Position numbers and translations under genes: made by a program. Below the pieces are notes generated by a model, which searched no databases, was not told the DNA's origin, and was given only the letters and a program-made list of their open reading frames with translations. From Gammaproteobacteria bacterium (GTDB taxonomy: Bacteria; Pseudomonadota; Gammaproteobacteria; Ga0077554; Ga007554), in NCBI GenBank assembly GCA_021731145.1, contig JAKFXX010000008.1:1-64000 (forward strand): 64,000 bases of DNA. The letters run 5' to 3'. Positions 56,749-64,000 of this stretch are shown in pieces; within the stretch, counting starts at the first letter, position 1; each line of letters opens with the position of its first letter.

Positions 56749-57453
56749 TCAATGTCCGTGATGCGATCCTTCCTTGTGGCCCACGACATTCTTCACGAAC
56801 GGGTCGTTTTCCTTGTCTCCGAGGTCGGCATAATCAAGGTGCTGATAGGATTGCATCCGGGTGTCGGAGGTCATGGTCCAGGGGGCGGACGCCAGTGGTT
56901 TGCAGTCCGCCATGCGCAGTCTCACCGTAACGCCGCCCTGGGTTTTCTCGATCCGTGTTGGCAGTTTCGTTTCCGGCAGCCATAAAACCTCGGTACTCAC
57001 GCCGTCAACCTCGCCTGCATAACGTTCAGTACGCTGGCCGTCGACGGTTTGTTCTCCGGTCCGTTTCAACTGCGTGCCCAGTAATTTTGGGTCGATGATG
57101 GATCTGATTTGGTTCCAGTCCGTCTTCATCGCAAGTGCGCGCAGGTCGCCGGGCGTATAGTCGATGGTTTTTCCGACGCCAGAACCGCCAGGGTGAAAAA
57201 GTCTGATGTATGAAATCTGGCCGCGCGGGTCTGATTCCCAAATCTCGCCGGTCTCTCCGTGTGCGTCGCGGGTTTCGACGCGGTTGTCGCTGCGCCAGAA
57301 GTACCACGGCCTGGTGTTATGTGGCTCCAGCTTCTGCCCGGAAGATGTGTCGATCAGATAGACGCAAGCCGTTGCTTCCGGTGCCTGATCGGCCAGCACC
57401 GAACCGCAGGCCAGCCAGAGCGCGGGTAGCGCCAATATCCACGGTTTTATCAT
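56749..57453 (-). CDS. exported protein of unknown function beside phoA
   Basis: A 234-aa protein with a signal peptide (PWILALPALWLACGSVLA). The mature part has a beta-rich look (ATACVYLIDTSSGQK, RPWYFWRSDNRVETRDA, TERYAGEVDGVSTEVLWLPE) reminiscent of LolA-fold carriers, two cysteines that could pair, and a His-rich end (GHKEGSHHGH) that could bind metal. I do not recognise the family. It lies 88 bases downstream of phoA on the same strand and is probably co-transcribed. Confidence 0.72.
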   Translation of the reverse strand: MIKPWILALPALWLACGSVLADQAPEATACVYLIDTSSGQKLEPHNTRPWYFWRSDNRVETRDAHGETGEIWESDPRGQISYIRLFHPGGSGVGKTIDYTPGDLRALAMKTDWNQIRSIIDPKLLGTQLKRTGEQTVDGQRTERYAGEVDGVSTEVLWLPETKLPTRIEKTQGGVTVRLRMADCKPLASAPWTMTSDTRMQSYQHLDYADLGDKENDPFVKNVVGHKEGSHHGH

Positions 57454-57541
57454 GTCATGCCTCGTAAGCAGGGGTTGCACCAAATGGAAAAAGGGAATGC
57501 GCTCGCGCGCACTCCCTGTCGCACCATTTTTCACAGATCAA

Positions 57542-59110
57542 TCAGAAACCGAAGGCTTCCTTCATGACATGGAAGATCGTGTTCTGTTCCATGGTGCCAC
57601 GGAACAGATAGGCCTTCGGGCCATTGGCGTAGATCGCGACATCCTCACCGGCATGGGTCTCGGACTGCATCGGCACGGCCGATTCCTGCATGTAGCTCGG
57701 GGCCGTGGTGTCGGTGGCTGTCAGGTTAGGCCGGCCTGCGGTGATCCCCGAATAGCTCGACGGGTTATGCGGGTAAGTTTTGCTTCCCTCCGGCTGGCTG
57801 TTGGAGGCGCCGGTGTATCCCGGGCCGTTGGCATAGCCCAGCGTGCTGTAAGGTAAGCCGAGCGCATCTGTGGCATAGGTGCCGTCGGCGTTGCCGGGGT
57901 TGACCACCTTGCCGAGGATGTTGTTGCCGCGCTTGGGATAACCGGCGATAGTGAAGACATGGCTGTGATCCGCAGTGACGATGATCAGCGTGTCATTGGG
58001 GTCGGTCTTCTCCAGCGTCACTTTCACCGCCTTGGCCAGTTCAATGGTGTCCGTCAACGCCCGGTAGGCGTTACCGGCGTGGTGGGCGTGGTCGACGCGG
58101 CCGGCTTCAACGTGCAGGTAAAAACCTTTGGGTTCCTTCTTGAGCAGGTCGATGGCCTTGCTGGTCATATCGGACAGGGAAGGTTCGCCGCCGGTGTCGG
58201 TGGTGCGGTCGTGCTCATACTCCATGTGCGAGCGTTCGAACAAGCCAAGCAGATGGCGGGTTGTAGACGGGTTGATGGCGTCGAATTGCGCCTTGTTCCA
58301 GGCGAAGGCGGCGTCCGGGTATTTCGTCAGCCACTCTGCGGTGAGGTTGCGTCCATCCTTGCGCACGCCCTTTTTGCCTGCATCCTCGGGGTCCGCCACC
58401 GTATTGGGAAGGAAGCGGTCGCGGCCACCGCCCATGGCCACTTCAAGTCCATCGCCATAGGGGAATTCGATGAGCTGCCGGGCGATGTCCGAAAAGCTTG
58501 AGCACGGGGCTGAAACTTCCGCATCGCTCTCCCAGTCGCGCTCGGGGGAGTGGGCGTAATTGGCCGCCGGGGTGGCATGGGTCAGCCTGGCGGTGGTGAC
58601 GATGCCGGTGGCCTTGCCGGCCTTTTCCGCGTGTTCGAGGATGGTTGTCAGGGTGTTGCCCTGTACCTGGCCACAGTTGCCGCGCTCGACATGATGGTTT
58701 ACCGACAGCACGCCATCATTGGTTTTCACGCCGGTGACCATGGCGGTCATGGTGGGGGCGGAATCGGGGGTCTGCTGGTTGACGCTATAGGTTTTGGACA
58801 GCGCCAGATAGGGCAATTGCTCGAAGGTGAGCTGGTTTTCTTCGCCGCTCTTGCCCTGCAACTGGCCGGCCAGGATGCGAGCGGCAGTGACTGTAGAGAT
58901 GCCCATGCCGTCGCCGACGAACAGGATTACGTTTTTGGCGCGACGCACGTTGGGGTGCAGTTTCTTGGCCTCGTCCACGGCGTTTGCGCCAGCATCGTAC
59001 CAGCCCTGCGGCGTCATCTCCGGCACCGGGAAGGAATCCGCCGCCAGGGCGGAGGTCGCAAAACTGGCAGCGACTACGACTGCCAGCGGTTTCAATATGT
59101 ATCTCTTCAT
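57542..59110 (-). CDS. phoA: alkaline phosphatase (PhoA family)
   Basis: A 522-aa periplasmic metalloenzyme releasing phosphate from monoesters. The signal ends ASFATSALA. Metal and active-site motifs are VILFVGDGMGISTVTAARI, the nucleophile segment QQTPDSAPTMTAMVTG (DSA), EAGRVDHAHHAGNAY and TADHSHVFTIAGYPKRG. A CHAGEDVAIYANGP-like ETHAGEDVAIYANGP motif closes the site. GGAGATCCATGTC precedes the ATG. No clear Pho box could be recognised upstream. Confidence 0.94.
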   Translation of the reverse strand: MKRYILKPLAVVVAASFATSALAADSFPVPEMTPQGWYDAGANAVDEAKKLHPNVRRAKNVILFVGDGMGISTVTAARILAGQLQGKSGEENQLTFEQLPYLALSKTYSVNQQTPDSAPTMTAMVTGVKTNDGVLSVNHHVERGNCGQVQGNTLTTILEHAEKAGKATGIVTTARLTHATPAANYAHSPERDWESDAEVSAPCSSFSDIARQLIEFPYGDGLEVAMGGGRDRFLPNTVADPEDAGKKGVRKDGRNLTAEWLTKYPDAAFAWNKAQFDAINPSTTRHLLGLFERSHMEYEHDRTTDTGGEPSLSDMTSKAIDLLKKEPKGFYLHVEAGRVDHAHHAGNAYRALTDTIELAKAVKVTLEKTDPNDTLIIVTADHSHVFTIAGYPKRGNNILGKVVNPGNADGTYATDALGLPYSTLGYANGPGYTGASNSQPEGSKTYPHNPSSYSGITAGRPNLTATDTTAPSYMQESAVPMQSETHAGEDVAIYANGPKAYLFRGTMEQNTIFHVMKEAFGF

Positions 59111-59226
59111 GACATGGATCTCCGTGAGTTTGTCGAAATGACACAGCCACCCAAATCTGGTTTTGGGTTTGTAGGGTAATCTAAGCGAAGTCTGTTACAG
59201 GATGATGAAGCAAGGGTTACACTGCA

Positions 59227-60117
59227 TCAGAAATCGAGGCCATCCATTTCTTGCAGAATATCCCGGTGGGTATGCACCTGGCGCAGCGCAATTCCGGCGC
59301 GCCTGAACAGGCCCTTCAGCGCGGCGGCGCGGTCCGCCATTGCTTTTGCATAACGGGCGCGCAGTGCGGCATCGGAGGTGTCTACGATGCACATCCTCGC
59401 GGCGGGTGACACGACACGGATCTTGCCGGCATCCGGCAGTTCTTCTTCGCCGGGGTCGACGATGCGCAGCGCCAGCACTTTGTGGCGCGCTGCGAGATGC
59501 AGCAACAGCGGCAGATGTTCCCCCCGCCATTGCGCGAAATCGCTGATCAGGCAAATCAGGGAGCCGCGTTCGGCGGCGCGGTCGATCTGTTCGAGCAGCC
59601 CTTCGACGGCAACCACTGAATGGCTTTCCGGGGGTGGCGCGCAGGCGGCCCGTAACAGGGTCAGCACGCCTTCCAGGTGTCGCGCCGGGGGAAAGAATTG
59701 TTCGCGGTCGTCGACCACGATACCGGCCACCGGCTCGCGCGCCGCCAGGGCCGAAAACGCCAGCAACGCTGCCACGCGTGCGGCACGCGCCGCCTTCAGT
59801 TCGCCGCGCGTGCCAAAGCGCATGCCCGGCCCCCGGTCGACCACCAAAAACAGCTCGCGGCTGCGTTCCTCGCGGAATACTTTCATGATGGGTTTGCCAC
59901 TGCGCGCAGTGGCGCGCCAGTCCATGCGGCGCACATCGTCGCCGGTCTGGTAGGCGCGCACGTCTTCAAGCTCTACGCCTCGGCCCCGGAATACGGAGGG
60001 TTGCTGTCCGGCAAGCGGTGATGCCACAACGTGCCGGGAGGGCTGGCCGCGTTCCAGGGTTTTTAGCTGCAACTCCTGGAGATCCGCCGTGGTAAGCAGG
60101 GGTGCTGGGCCGATCAT
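59227..60117 (-). CDS. DUF58 protein of the MoxR-Bat system
   Basis: A 296-aa protein with the DUF58 signature DDVRRMDWRATARSGKPIMK followed by VFREERSRELFLVVDRG and a vWA-like C-terminal half (SLICLISDFAQWRGEHLP). It sits four bases after moxR, as usual. The Bat partners DUF4381-BatA-BatB-BatD are further downstream beyond the phosphatase block. Confidence 0.92.
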   Translation of the reverse strand: MIGPAPLLTTADLQELQLKTLERGQPSRHVVASPLAGQQPSVFRGRGVELEDVRAYQTGDDVRRMDWRATARSGKPIMKVFREERSRELFLVVDRGPGMRFGTRGELKAARAARVAALLAFSALAAREPVAGIVVDDREQFFPPARHLEGVLTLLRAACAPPPESHSVVAVEGLLEQIDRAAERGSLICLISDFAQWRGEHLPLLLHLAARHKVLALRIVDPGEEELPDAGKIRVVSPAARMCIVDTSDAALRARYAKAMADRAAALKGLFRRAGIALRQVHTHRDILQEMDGLDF

Positions 60118-60121
60118 GGCG

Positions 60122-61078
60122 TTAAGGCGCGGGCACTTTTTCTACAAGGCGCGCGATTACCTGCCTGCGCGTCACACCATCGGCGCGGGCGGCGAAGCTC
60201 AGGGCGATGCGGTGATTCAGCACATGATAGGCCAGATCCATGATGTCTCCCGGCTCGACGAAGTCGCGCTCGCGCAACCAGGCGCGCGCCCGGGCAGCAT
60301 GGGCCAGTGCCAGGGTGGCGCGCGGCGAGGCGCCGCGTGACAGCCATGCGGCGGCTTCATTATCCCACGGCGCCGCATCGCGCGTGGCGCTCACCAGCGT
60401 GACGATATAGCGCTCCAGCATCTGATCCATGTATACGCGATTGACAGCAGCGCGCGCTTCCAACACCTGTTGTGGCGTCAACACGGCTTGTGTTACGGCA
60501 GGCTGATCCCCGCGCAGGCGGGCGCCGTCGCGGCGCAGGATCTCAAGCTCCTCTGCTGCGTTCGGATAATCCAGATCCACCTTCATCAAAAAACGGTCGA
60601 GTTGCGCCTCCGGCAGGGGATAGGTGCCCTCCTGTTCGATGGGGTTTTGCGTCGCCATTACGAGGAACACGGGTGAGAGTTTGCGCGTGACGCCGCCCAC
60701 CGTGACCTGGCGTTCCTGCATGGCTTCGAGCAGCGCGGTCTGCACCTTGGGCGGGGCGCGGTTGATCTCGTCGGCGAGGATGATGTCATTGAAAATCGGC
60801 CCTGGAGAAAATTGAAAACGGCCCTCGTTGGGCACGAAGATGTCCGTGCCGGTGATGTCGCCCGGGATCAGGTCGGGGGTGAACTGGATGCGCTGGAAGC
60901 GTGTCGCCATGCCATCGGCCAAGGCATGCACGGCAGTGGTCTTGGCTAGGCCGGGCACGCCCTCCACCAGCAGGTGGCCATCGGCCAGCACCGCGATCAA
61001 CAGGCGCTCCACCAGCACCGGTTGTCCGACGATGGTTTGCTCTACGTGTGTTTTGAGGGCGGCAAAGGCGTTTTTCAT
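60122..61078 (-). CDS. MoxR-family AAA+ ATPase
   Basis: A 318-aa chaperone-like ATPase. Walker A is VEGVPGLAKTTAVHALA, Walker B is IILADEINRAPPKVQTALLE, with sensor 1 in FLVMATQNPIEQEGTYPLPE. MoxR ATPases act with DUF58 and vWA partners to mature or insert metal into target complexes. It is the first gene of the minus-strand block and presumably starts transcription of moxR-DUF58. Confidence 0.94.
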   Translation of the reverse strand: MKNAFAALKTHVEQTIVGQPVLVERLLIAVLADGHLLVEGVPGLAKTTAVHALADGMATRFQRIQFTPDLIPGDITGTDIFVPNEGRFQFSPGPIFNDIILADEINRAPPKVQTALLEAMQERQVTVGGVTRKLSPVFLVMATQNPIEQEGTYPLPEAQLDRFLMKVDLDYPNAAEELEILRRDGARLRGDQPAVTQAVLTPQQVLEARAAVNRVYMDQMLERYIVTLVSATRDAAPWDNEAAAWLSRGASPRATLALAHAARARAWLRERDFVEPGDIMDLAYHVLNHRIALSFAARADGVTRRQVIARLVEKVPAP

Positions 61079-61341
61079 GAAGCGTTATCCCCGAATGTCA
61101 GCGTTCCTCCCAAGTATAGCGTTCCAGAAGAGGTTCGACACTGGTCAGAGCGGCAGGTTTGGTAATAAGTCACTTTCCGCGCGTGAATTATTTCCTTCCG
61201 GTAAAGCCGGCCGCCTAATAGTGTAGCCATACAGGACGGGCCGGTTATTTCTTTGTGGATTTGTAAGTCATCTGTAAGCGGGTCTGGATCAGACTGTCCG
61301 CTCGGGAATCTAAGTAAGTTTAAGCTTCAGGGGGAATTAAC

Positions 61342-63543
61342 ATGGATAAATCATTCTCTATCGCCGCAATCACGCAGCGTATTTTGCCTGCCAGGATTGA
61401 CCGCCGTTTGGAGTTTGTCAGGCACACCCCGCAACCAGGCAATGTCGCGCCTGGGCCCTCACCCATCAGCGATTGGGATACTGTTGCCCAGATTATTTGC
61501 AAACAGGCGTCCGCATTGATTGCCCAAGGGCGTTACCAGACTCTGGAAAGCCGGTTGCGGCGCTTGCCGGAGGGCATCGTCAAGGAAAATCCATGGCTAT
61601 TGTACTGGCGTGCGCGGTGTTGTTTGCCGCTTGATCTTGCCCAGGCGCGAACCCAGTTTGAGAAGGTGTTTGTCCTGTTCAAAGCCACGCCGGACGCCGC
61701 AGGGATGTTTTCGGCATGGTCCGGCGTGGTGGACAGCATTCTGGCTGAACGGACAGACTACACCTTGCTGGGAAACTGGATAAAGGTGTTGGATACTCTA
61801 ATGACCACCCATCCAACGTTTGGGCCTACTGAAATCGAAGCCCGTGTCACGGCAAGCATGTTCGGCGCGCTGGTTTTCCATCAGCCGCACCATTCCGATA
61901 TTGCCTCGTGGGAAGCGCGCGCACAGCGCTTGTTGCAACACGACATCGACATCAATCAACGGATTGCACTGGGCAATCACCTGCTCTCATACCATCTATG
62001 GCGAGGCCACTTTGACAAGGCTGCGCAGGTGGCCGACATTATCAAACTGGAAGCCGGAAAAGCGTCACCCCTGACGCAGATTGGCTGGCAGGCCAATGAG
62101 GCGATGCTGGCCTGGTTTACGCGCTCCGCTGAGGCGTGCCTGGAGACTGTTGCAGAGGGACTCGATAAGGCGCGGGTGGCCGGTGACCAAGCAGCCGGTT
62201 TTCAATTGCATGCGCAGGGCGCTCATGGCGCCTTGATCCGTGGCGACGTGACCGCCGCGCGTGGATATCTTTGCGCCATGCGTGCCTCGATGGATAACGC
62301 GCGTCGTCTGGATGTCGCCCTCCATTGCTTTCTGCTGGCATGGGATGCTTTGTGCCGCAATGATTTTCAGGGTGTTGTAGAGCAGGCTCAAACCGCGCTC
62401 AGGTTAGCCACCGAAGGGGGCATGCCGGTTCTTGAAGCGCTGTCTCACCTCATGCTTGCGCAAGGCATGTTTGAGTATGGCAAACGTCGTCAGACACTTG
62501 ATCATCTCGTTTGCGCGCGTGACATAGGTGTTGCCATGAAGAGCAATTACCTTGATTTCCAGTGTCTGCTCCTTGATGCCCAATTCTCTTTAGCTCAGCA
62601 AAGAGAGGAGCGCGCTTTACGCGCGTTACGCAAGGCGCTGGCATTGGGTAAGCGCCACGGTTATCTCAACGTTTACGGCTGGCGTCTCTGCATGATGGCC
62701 ATGCTGTGCAAAAAGGCGCTGGAAAATGGTATTGAAGTGGAATACGTCCGAGAACTGATCCGCAGCCATGACCTGCAACCGCCATGCCCCCCGCTGGAAT
62801 GTGAAAACTGGCCCTGGGCGGTGAAAATATACACATTGGGACGTTTCAGCGTGGTCAAGGAAGGCAAGTCCCTCCATACCGCCAGTGGCAAGGTGCAGGG
62901 CAAACCGCTGGCCTTGCTCAAGGCATTGATCGCCTTTGGCGGGCGGGAGGTTAGTGAGGCTCAACTTGTCGACGCTTTATGGCCGGACGCCGAGGGTGAT
63001 GCCGGCCGCCAGGCACTGCGGGTTACTCTGCATCGCCTGCGCAGCATGCTCGGTAACGACAAGGCTGTTCAATTGAAGGATGGGCGCATAACACTGGATG
63101 CGTCTTATTGCTGGGTGGACATCTGGGCCTTCGAGCGGTTGATAAGCCAGGGGGAAACCACAAGGCCCACGTCCAACTCCGAGAAAGCACACAACCTGTA
63201 CCAGGGGCATTTCCTGAGCAAGGATATCGAATATCCATGGGCACTCTCCATGCGTGAGCGCCTGCACAGCAAGTTTCTGCGTCATCTTGAAACGCTGGGC
63301 AGGCACTGGGAAAGCGCTGGCGAGTGGGGAAAAGCCATTGACTGCTATCGCAAGGGTTTGGAGGTGGATGCCCTGGCCGAGGTGTTTTATCAGCGCCTCA
63401 TGGCCTGCTACCAGCAGCAGGGCCGCCGCGCCGAAGCGATGGCGGTGTATCAACGCTGCCGCACAGCACTTTCCACATTAATGGGCATTGCCCCATCACC
63501 TAATGTGGAGGCTGTTCGCCGCGCATTGGCAAATGCTTTCTGA
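61342..63543 (+). CDS. BTAD/SARP-type transcriptional regulator with TPR-like N-terminus
   Basis: A 733-aa regulator. The N-terminal 480 residues are helical repeats (TRSAEACLETVAEGLDKARV, FQGVVEQAQTALRLATEGGM) of the MalT/TPR kind with no visible P-loop. A winged-helix DNA-binding domain starts near 495 (YTLGRFSVVKEGK, LLKALIAFGGREVSEAQLVDAL, RQALRVTLHRLRSMLG). A bacterial transcriptional activator domain (BTAD) ends the protein (HWESAGEWGKAIDCYRKGLE, EAMAVYQRCRTAL). AGGGGGAATTAAC precedes the ATG. Its target is unknown; the C1 peptidase gene immediately downstream is a candidate. Confidence 0.88.
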   Translation: MDKSFSIAAITQRILPARIDRRLEFVRHTPQPGNVAPGPSPISDWDTVAQIICKQASALIAQGRYQTLESRLRRLPEGIVKENPWLLYWRARCCLPLDLAQARTQFEKVFVLFKATPDAAGMFSAWSGVVDSILAERTDYTLLGNWIKVLDTLMTTHPTFGPTEIEARVTASMFGALVFHQPHHSDIASWEARAQRLLQHDIDINQRIALGNHLLSYHLWRGHFDKAAQVADIIKLEAGKASPLTQIGWQANEAMLAWFTRSAEACLETVAEGLDKARVAGDQAAGFQLHAQGAHGALIRGDVTAARGYLCAMRASMDNARRLDVALHCFLLAWDALCRNDFQGVVEQAQTALRLATEGGMPVLEALSHLMLAQGMFEYGKRRQTLDHLVCARDIGVAMKSNYLDFQCLLLDAQFSLAQQREERALRALRKALALGKRHGYLNVYGWRLCMMAMLCKKALENGIEVEYVRELIRSHDLQPPCPPLECENWPWAVKIYTLGRFSVVKEGKSLHTASGKVQGKPLALLKALIAFGGREVSEAQLVDALWPDAEGDAGRQALRVTLHRLRSMLGNDKAVQLKDGRITLDASYCWVDIWAFERLISQGETTRPTSNSEKAHNLYQGHFLSKDIEYPWALSMRERLHSKFLRHLETLGRHWESAGEWGKAIDCYRKGLEVDALAEVFYQRLMACYQQQGRRAEAMAVYQRCRTALSTLMGIAPSPNVEAVRRALANAF

Positions 63544-63581
63544 CGGGTTTTTATGGAATTTTTTAATAATCTTCGATAATT

Positions 63582-63595
63582 TTGATCTAGATCAA
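63582..63595. promoter_or_regulatory. FNR/ANR-type box upstream of the C1 peptidase
   Basis: TTGATCTAGATCAA is a perfect TTGAT-N4-ATCAA palindrome, extended to 18 bases by flanking T and A residues. It lies 87 bases before the ATG at 63682, a fitting place for oxygen-responsive control. Confidence 0.7.
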
Positions 63596-63681
63596 AATAA
63601 ACCGCCCTTGCGTCTGTTAGGTTGAGCGGGAAGTGATGTAAGCGGGGGTTTGTGGAATATCTCGATGGATAAGGGGGCGCC

Positions 63682-64000
63682 ATGGTTACCAAGCGAAAAA
63701 AACAATCGATCAATCGTCAATACAATGTCCGGCCTGATACGCTGGACTTCCGCGACAAGATGTATCAGGCAACCTTGGTGGAGGTGCCCTCCCTCATCAG
63801 CCTTGATGCCTACAAAAAAGCCAAGGTGCCGATCCTGGATCAGGGTGCGGAAGGAGCATGTACCGGCTTTGGTCTGGCGACTGTCGCCAATTATCTGCTG
63901 TGTACCCGTAAAATTAAGCCCGATTCTATCGCGGTGAGCCCGCGCATGTTTTATGAAATGGCCCGGCGTTACGACGAATGGCCCGGAGAAAATTATGATG
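63682..64000 (+). CDS. C1 (papain-like) family cysteine peptidase, partial
   Basis: An open frame from ATG at 63682 runs off the right edge after 106 codons. The segment PILDQGAEGACTGFGLATVA contains the oxyanion-hole Gln and catalytic Cys of C1A peptidases, and SPRMFYEMARRYDEW continues the fold. No signal peptide; the start is basic (MVTKRKKQSINRQ). AGGGGGCGCC precedes the ATG. The His and Asn of the active site would lie beyond the window. Similar proteins are found as cytoplasmic or phage/secretion-associated peptidases; role unknown. Confidence 0.82.
   Translation, partial: MVTKRKKQSINRQYNVRPDTLDFRDKMYQATLVEVPSLISLDAYKKAKVPILDQGAEGACTGFGLATVANYLLCTRKIKPDSIAVSPRMFYEMARRYDEWPGENYD

Noticed and set aside
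59111-59226. Possible Pho box upstream of phoA
   Set aside because: CTGTAAC and TGTCATTT occur, but not as the properly spaced pair of 7-base repeats expected for PhoB.

Overview
The window looks like a chromosomal segment of a Gram-negative, respiratory member of Pseudomonadota, most likely a gammaproteobacterium. The evidence is the gene content: a YqiB-type DUF1249 gene, a YpjD/CorB pair, UbiD, a Wsp-type chemosensory operon, a Bat (MoxR/DUF58/vWA) aerotolerance-type operon, PEP-CTERM and GlyGly-CTERM-like sorting tails, and many outer-membrane and periplasmic proteins. Species cannot be assigned from the sequence alone. No rRNA, tRNA, CRISPR array or complete insertion sequence was seen.

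Layout. 1-2.6 kb: a minus-strand gene start, a 44-aa membrane peptide, DUF1249, undecaprenyl-diphosphate phosphatase and a DedA protein. 2.8-12.1 kb: a complete overlapping Wsp-like operon (MCP, CheW, CheR-TPR, CheW, CheA-REC, CheB, GGDEF response regulator). Its receptor carries a periplasmic CxxCH haem-c motif and its kinase has two HPt domains. 12.2-20 kb: CorB-like and YpjD-like membrane proteins, a metallo-beta-lactamase-fold hydrolase, UbiD, an exported carbonic anhydrase, a hairpin-rich non-coding stretch, an SDR epimerase-like protein and a ferredoxin-fused flavin reductase. 20-27 kb: an accessory zone with two MITE-like copies bracketing a ParE-type toxin-antitoxin pair, a subtilase, a chimeric surface protein/beta-barrel ORF, a gene remnant, another palindromic element and a frameshifted RelE toxin with its antitoxin. 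27.3-29.7 kb: two tandem porins.

29.9-47.9 kb: a large extracellular-electron-transfer-like locus. It holds a tetrahaem cytochrome, a parvulin-type PPIase, an outer-membrane beta-barrel, three trihaem c7-type cytochromes, a blue-copper/helical fusion, two NHL-propeller lipoproteins, an 11-haem cytochrome, a ResB/ResC cytochrome c maturation pair, a TPR membrane protein, a cytoplasmic-looking propeller protein and an HExxH protein. Together these encode 24 CxxCH sites plus what is needed to fold, haem-load and export them. This is the best candidate for an undescribed system, possibly an extracellular cytochrome filament or porin-cytochrome conduit.

47.9-61 kb (mostly minus strand): a DUF6279 lipoprotein, a duplicated batD 3' end flanking a DUF4160/DUF2442 pair, batD, a vWA-TPR gene, a vWA gene and DUF4381. 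A PEP-CTERM phytase-like esterase, a small exported protein and PhoA come next, and then the DUF58 and MoxR genes that normally adjoin DUF4381. 61.3-64 kb: a BTAD/SARP-type regulator and the start of a C1-family peptidase behind a perfect FNR/ANR box.

Several small palindromic repeat families occur. The most striking is a GC-rich element inserted in frame into at least four genes for exported proteins, two of the copies with target-duplication-like flanks.
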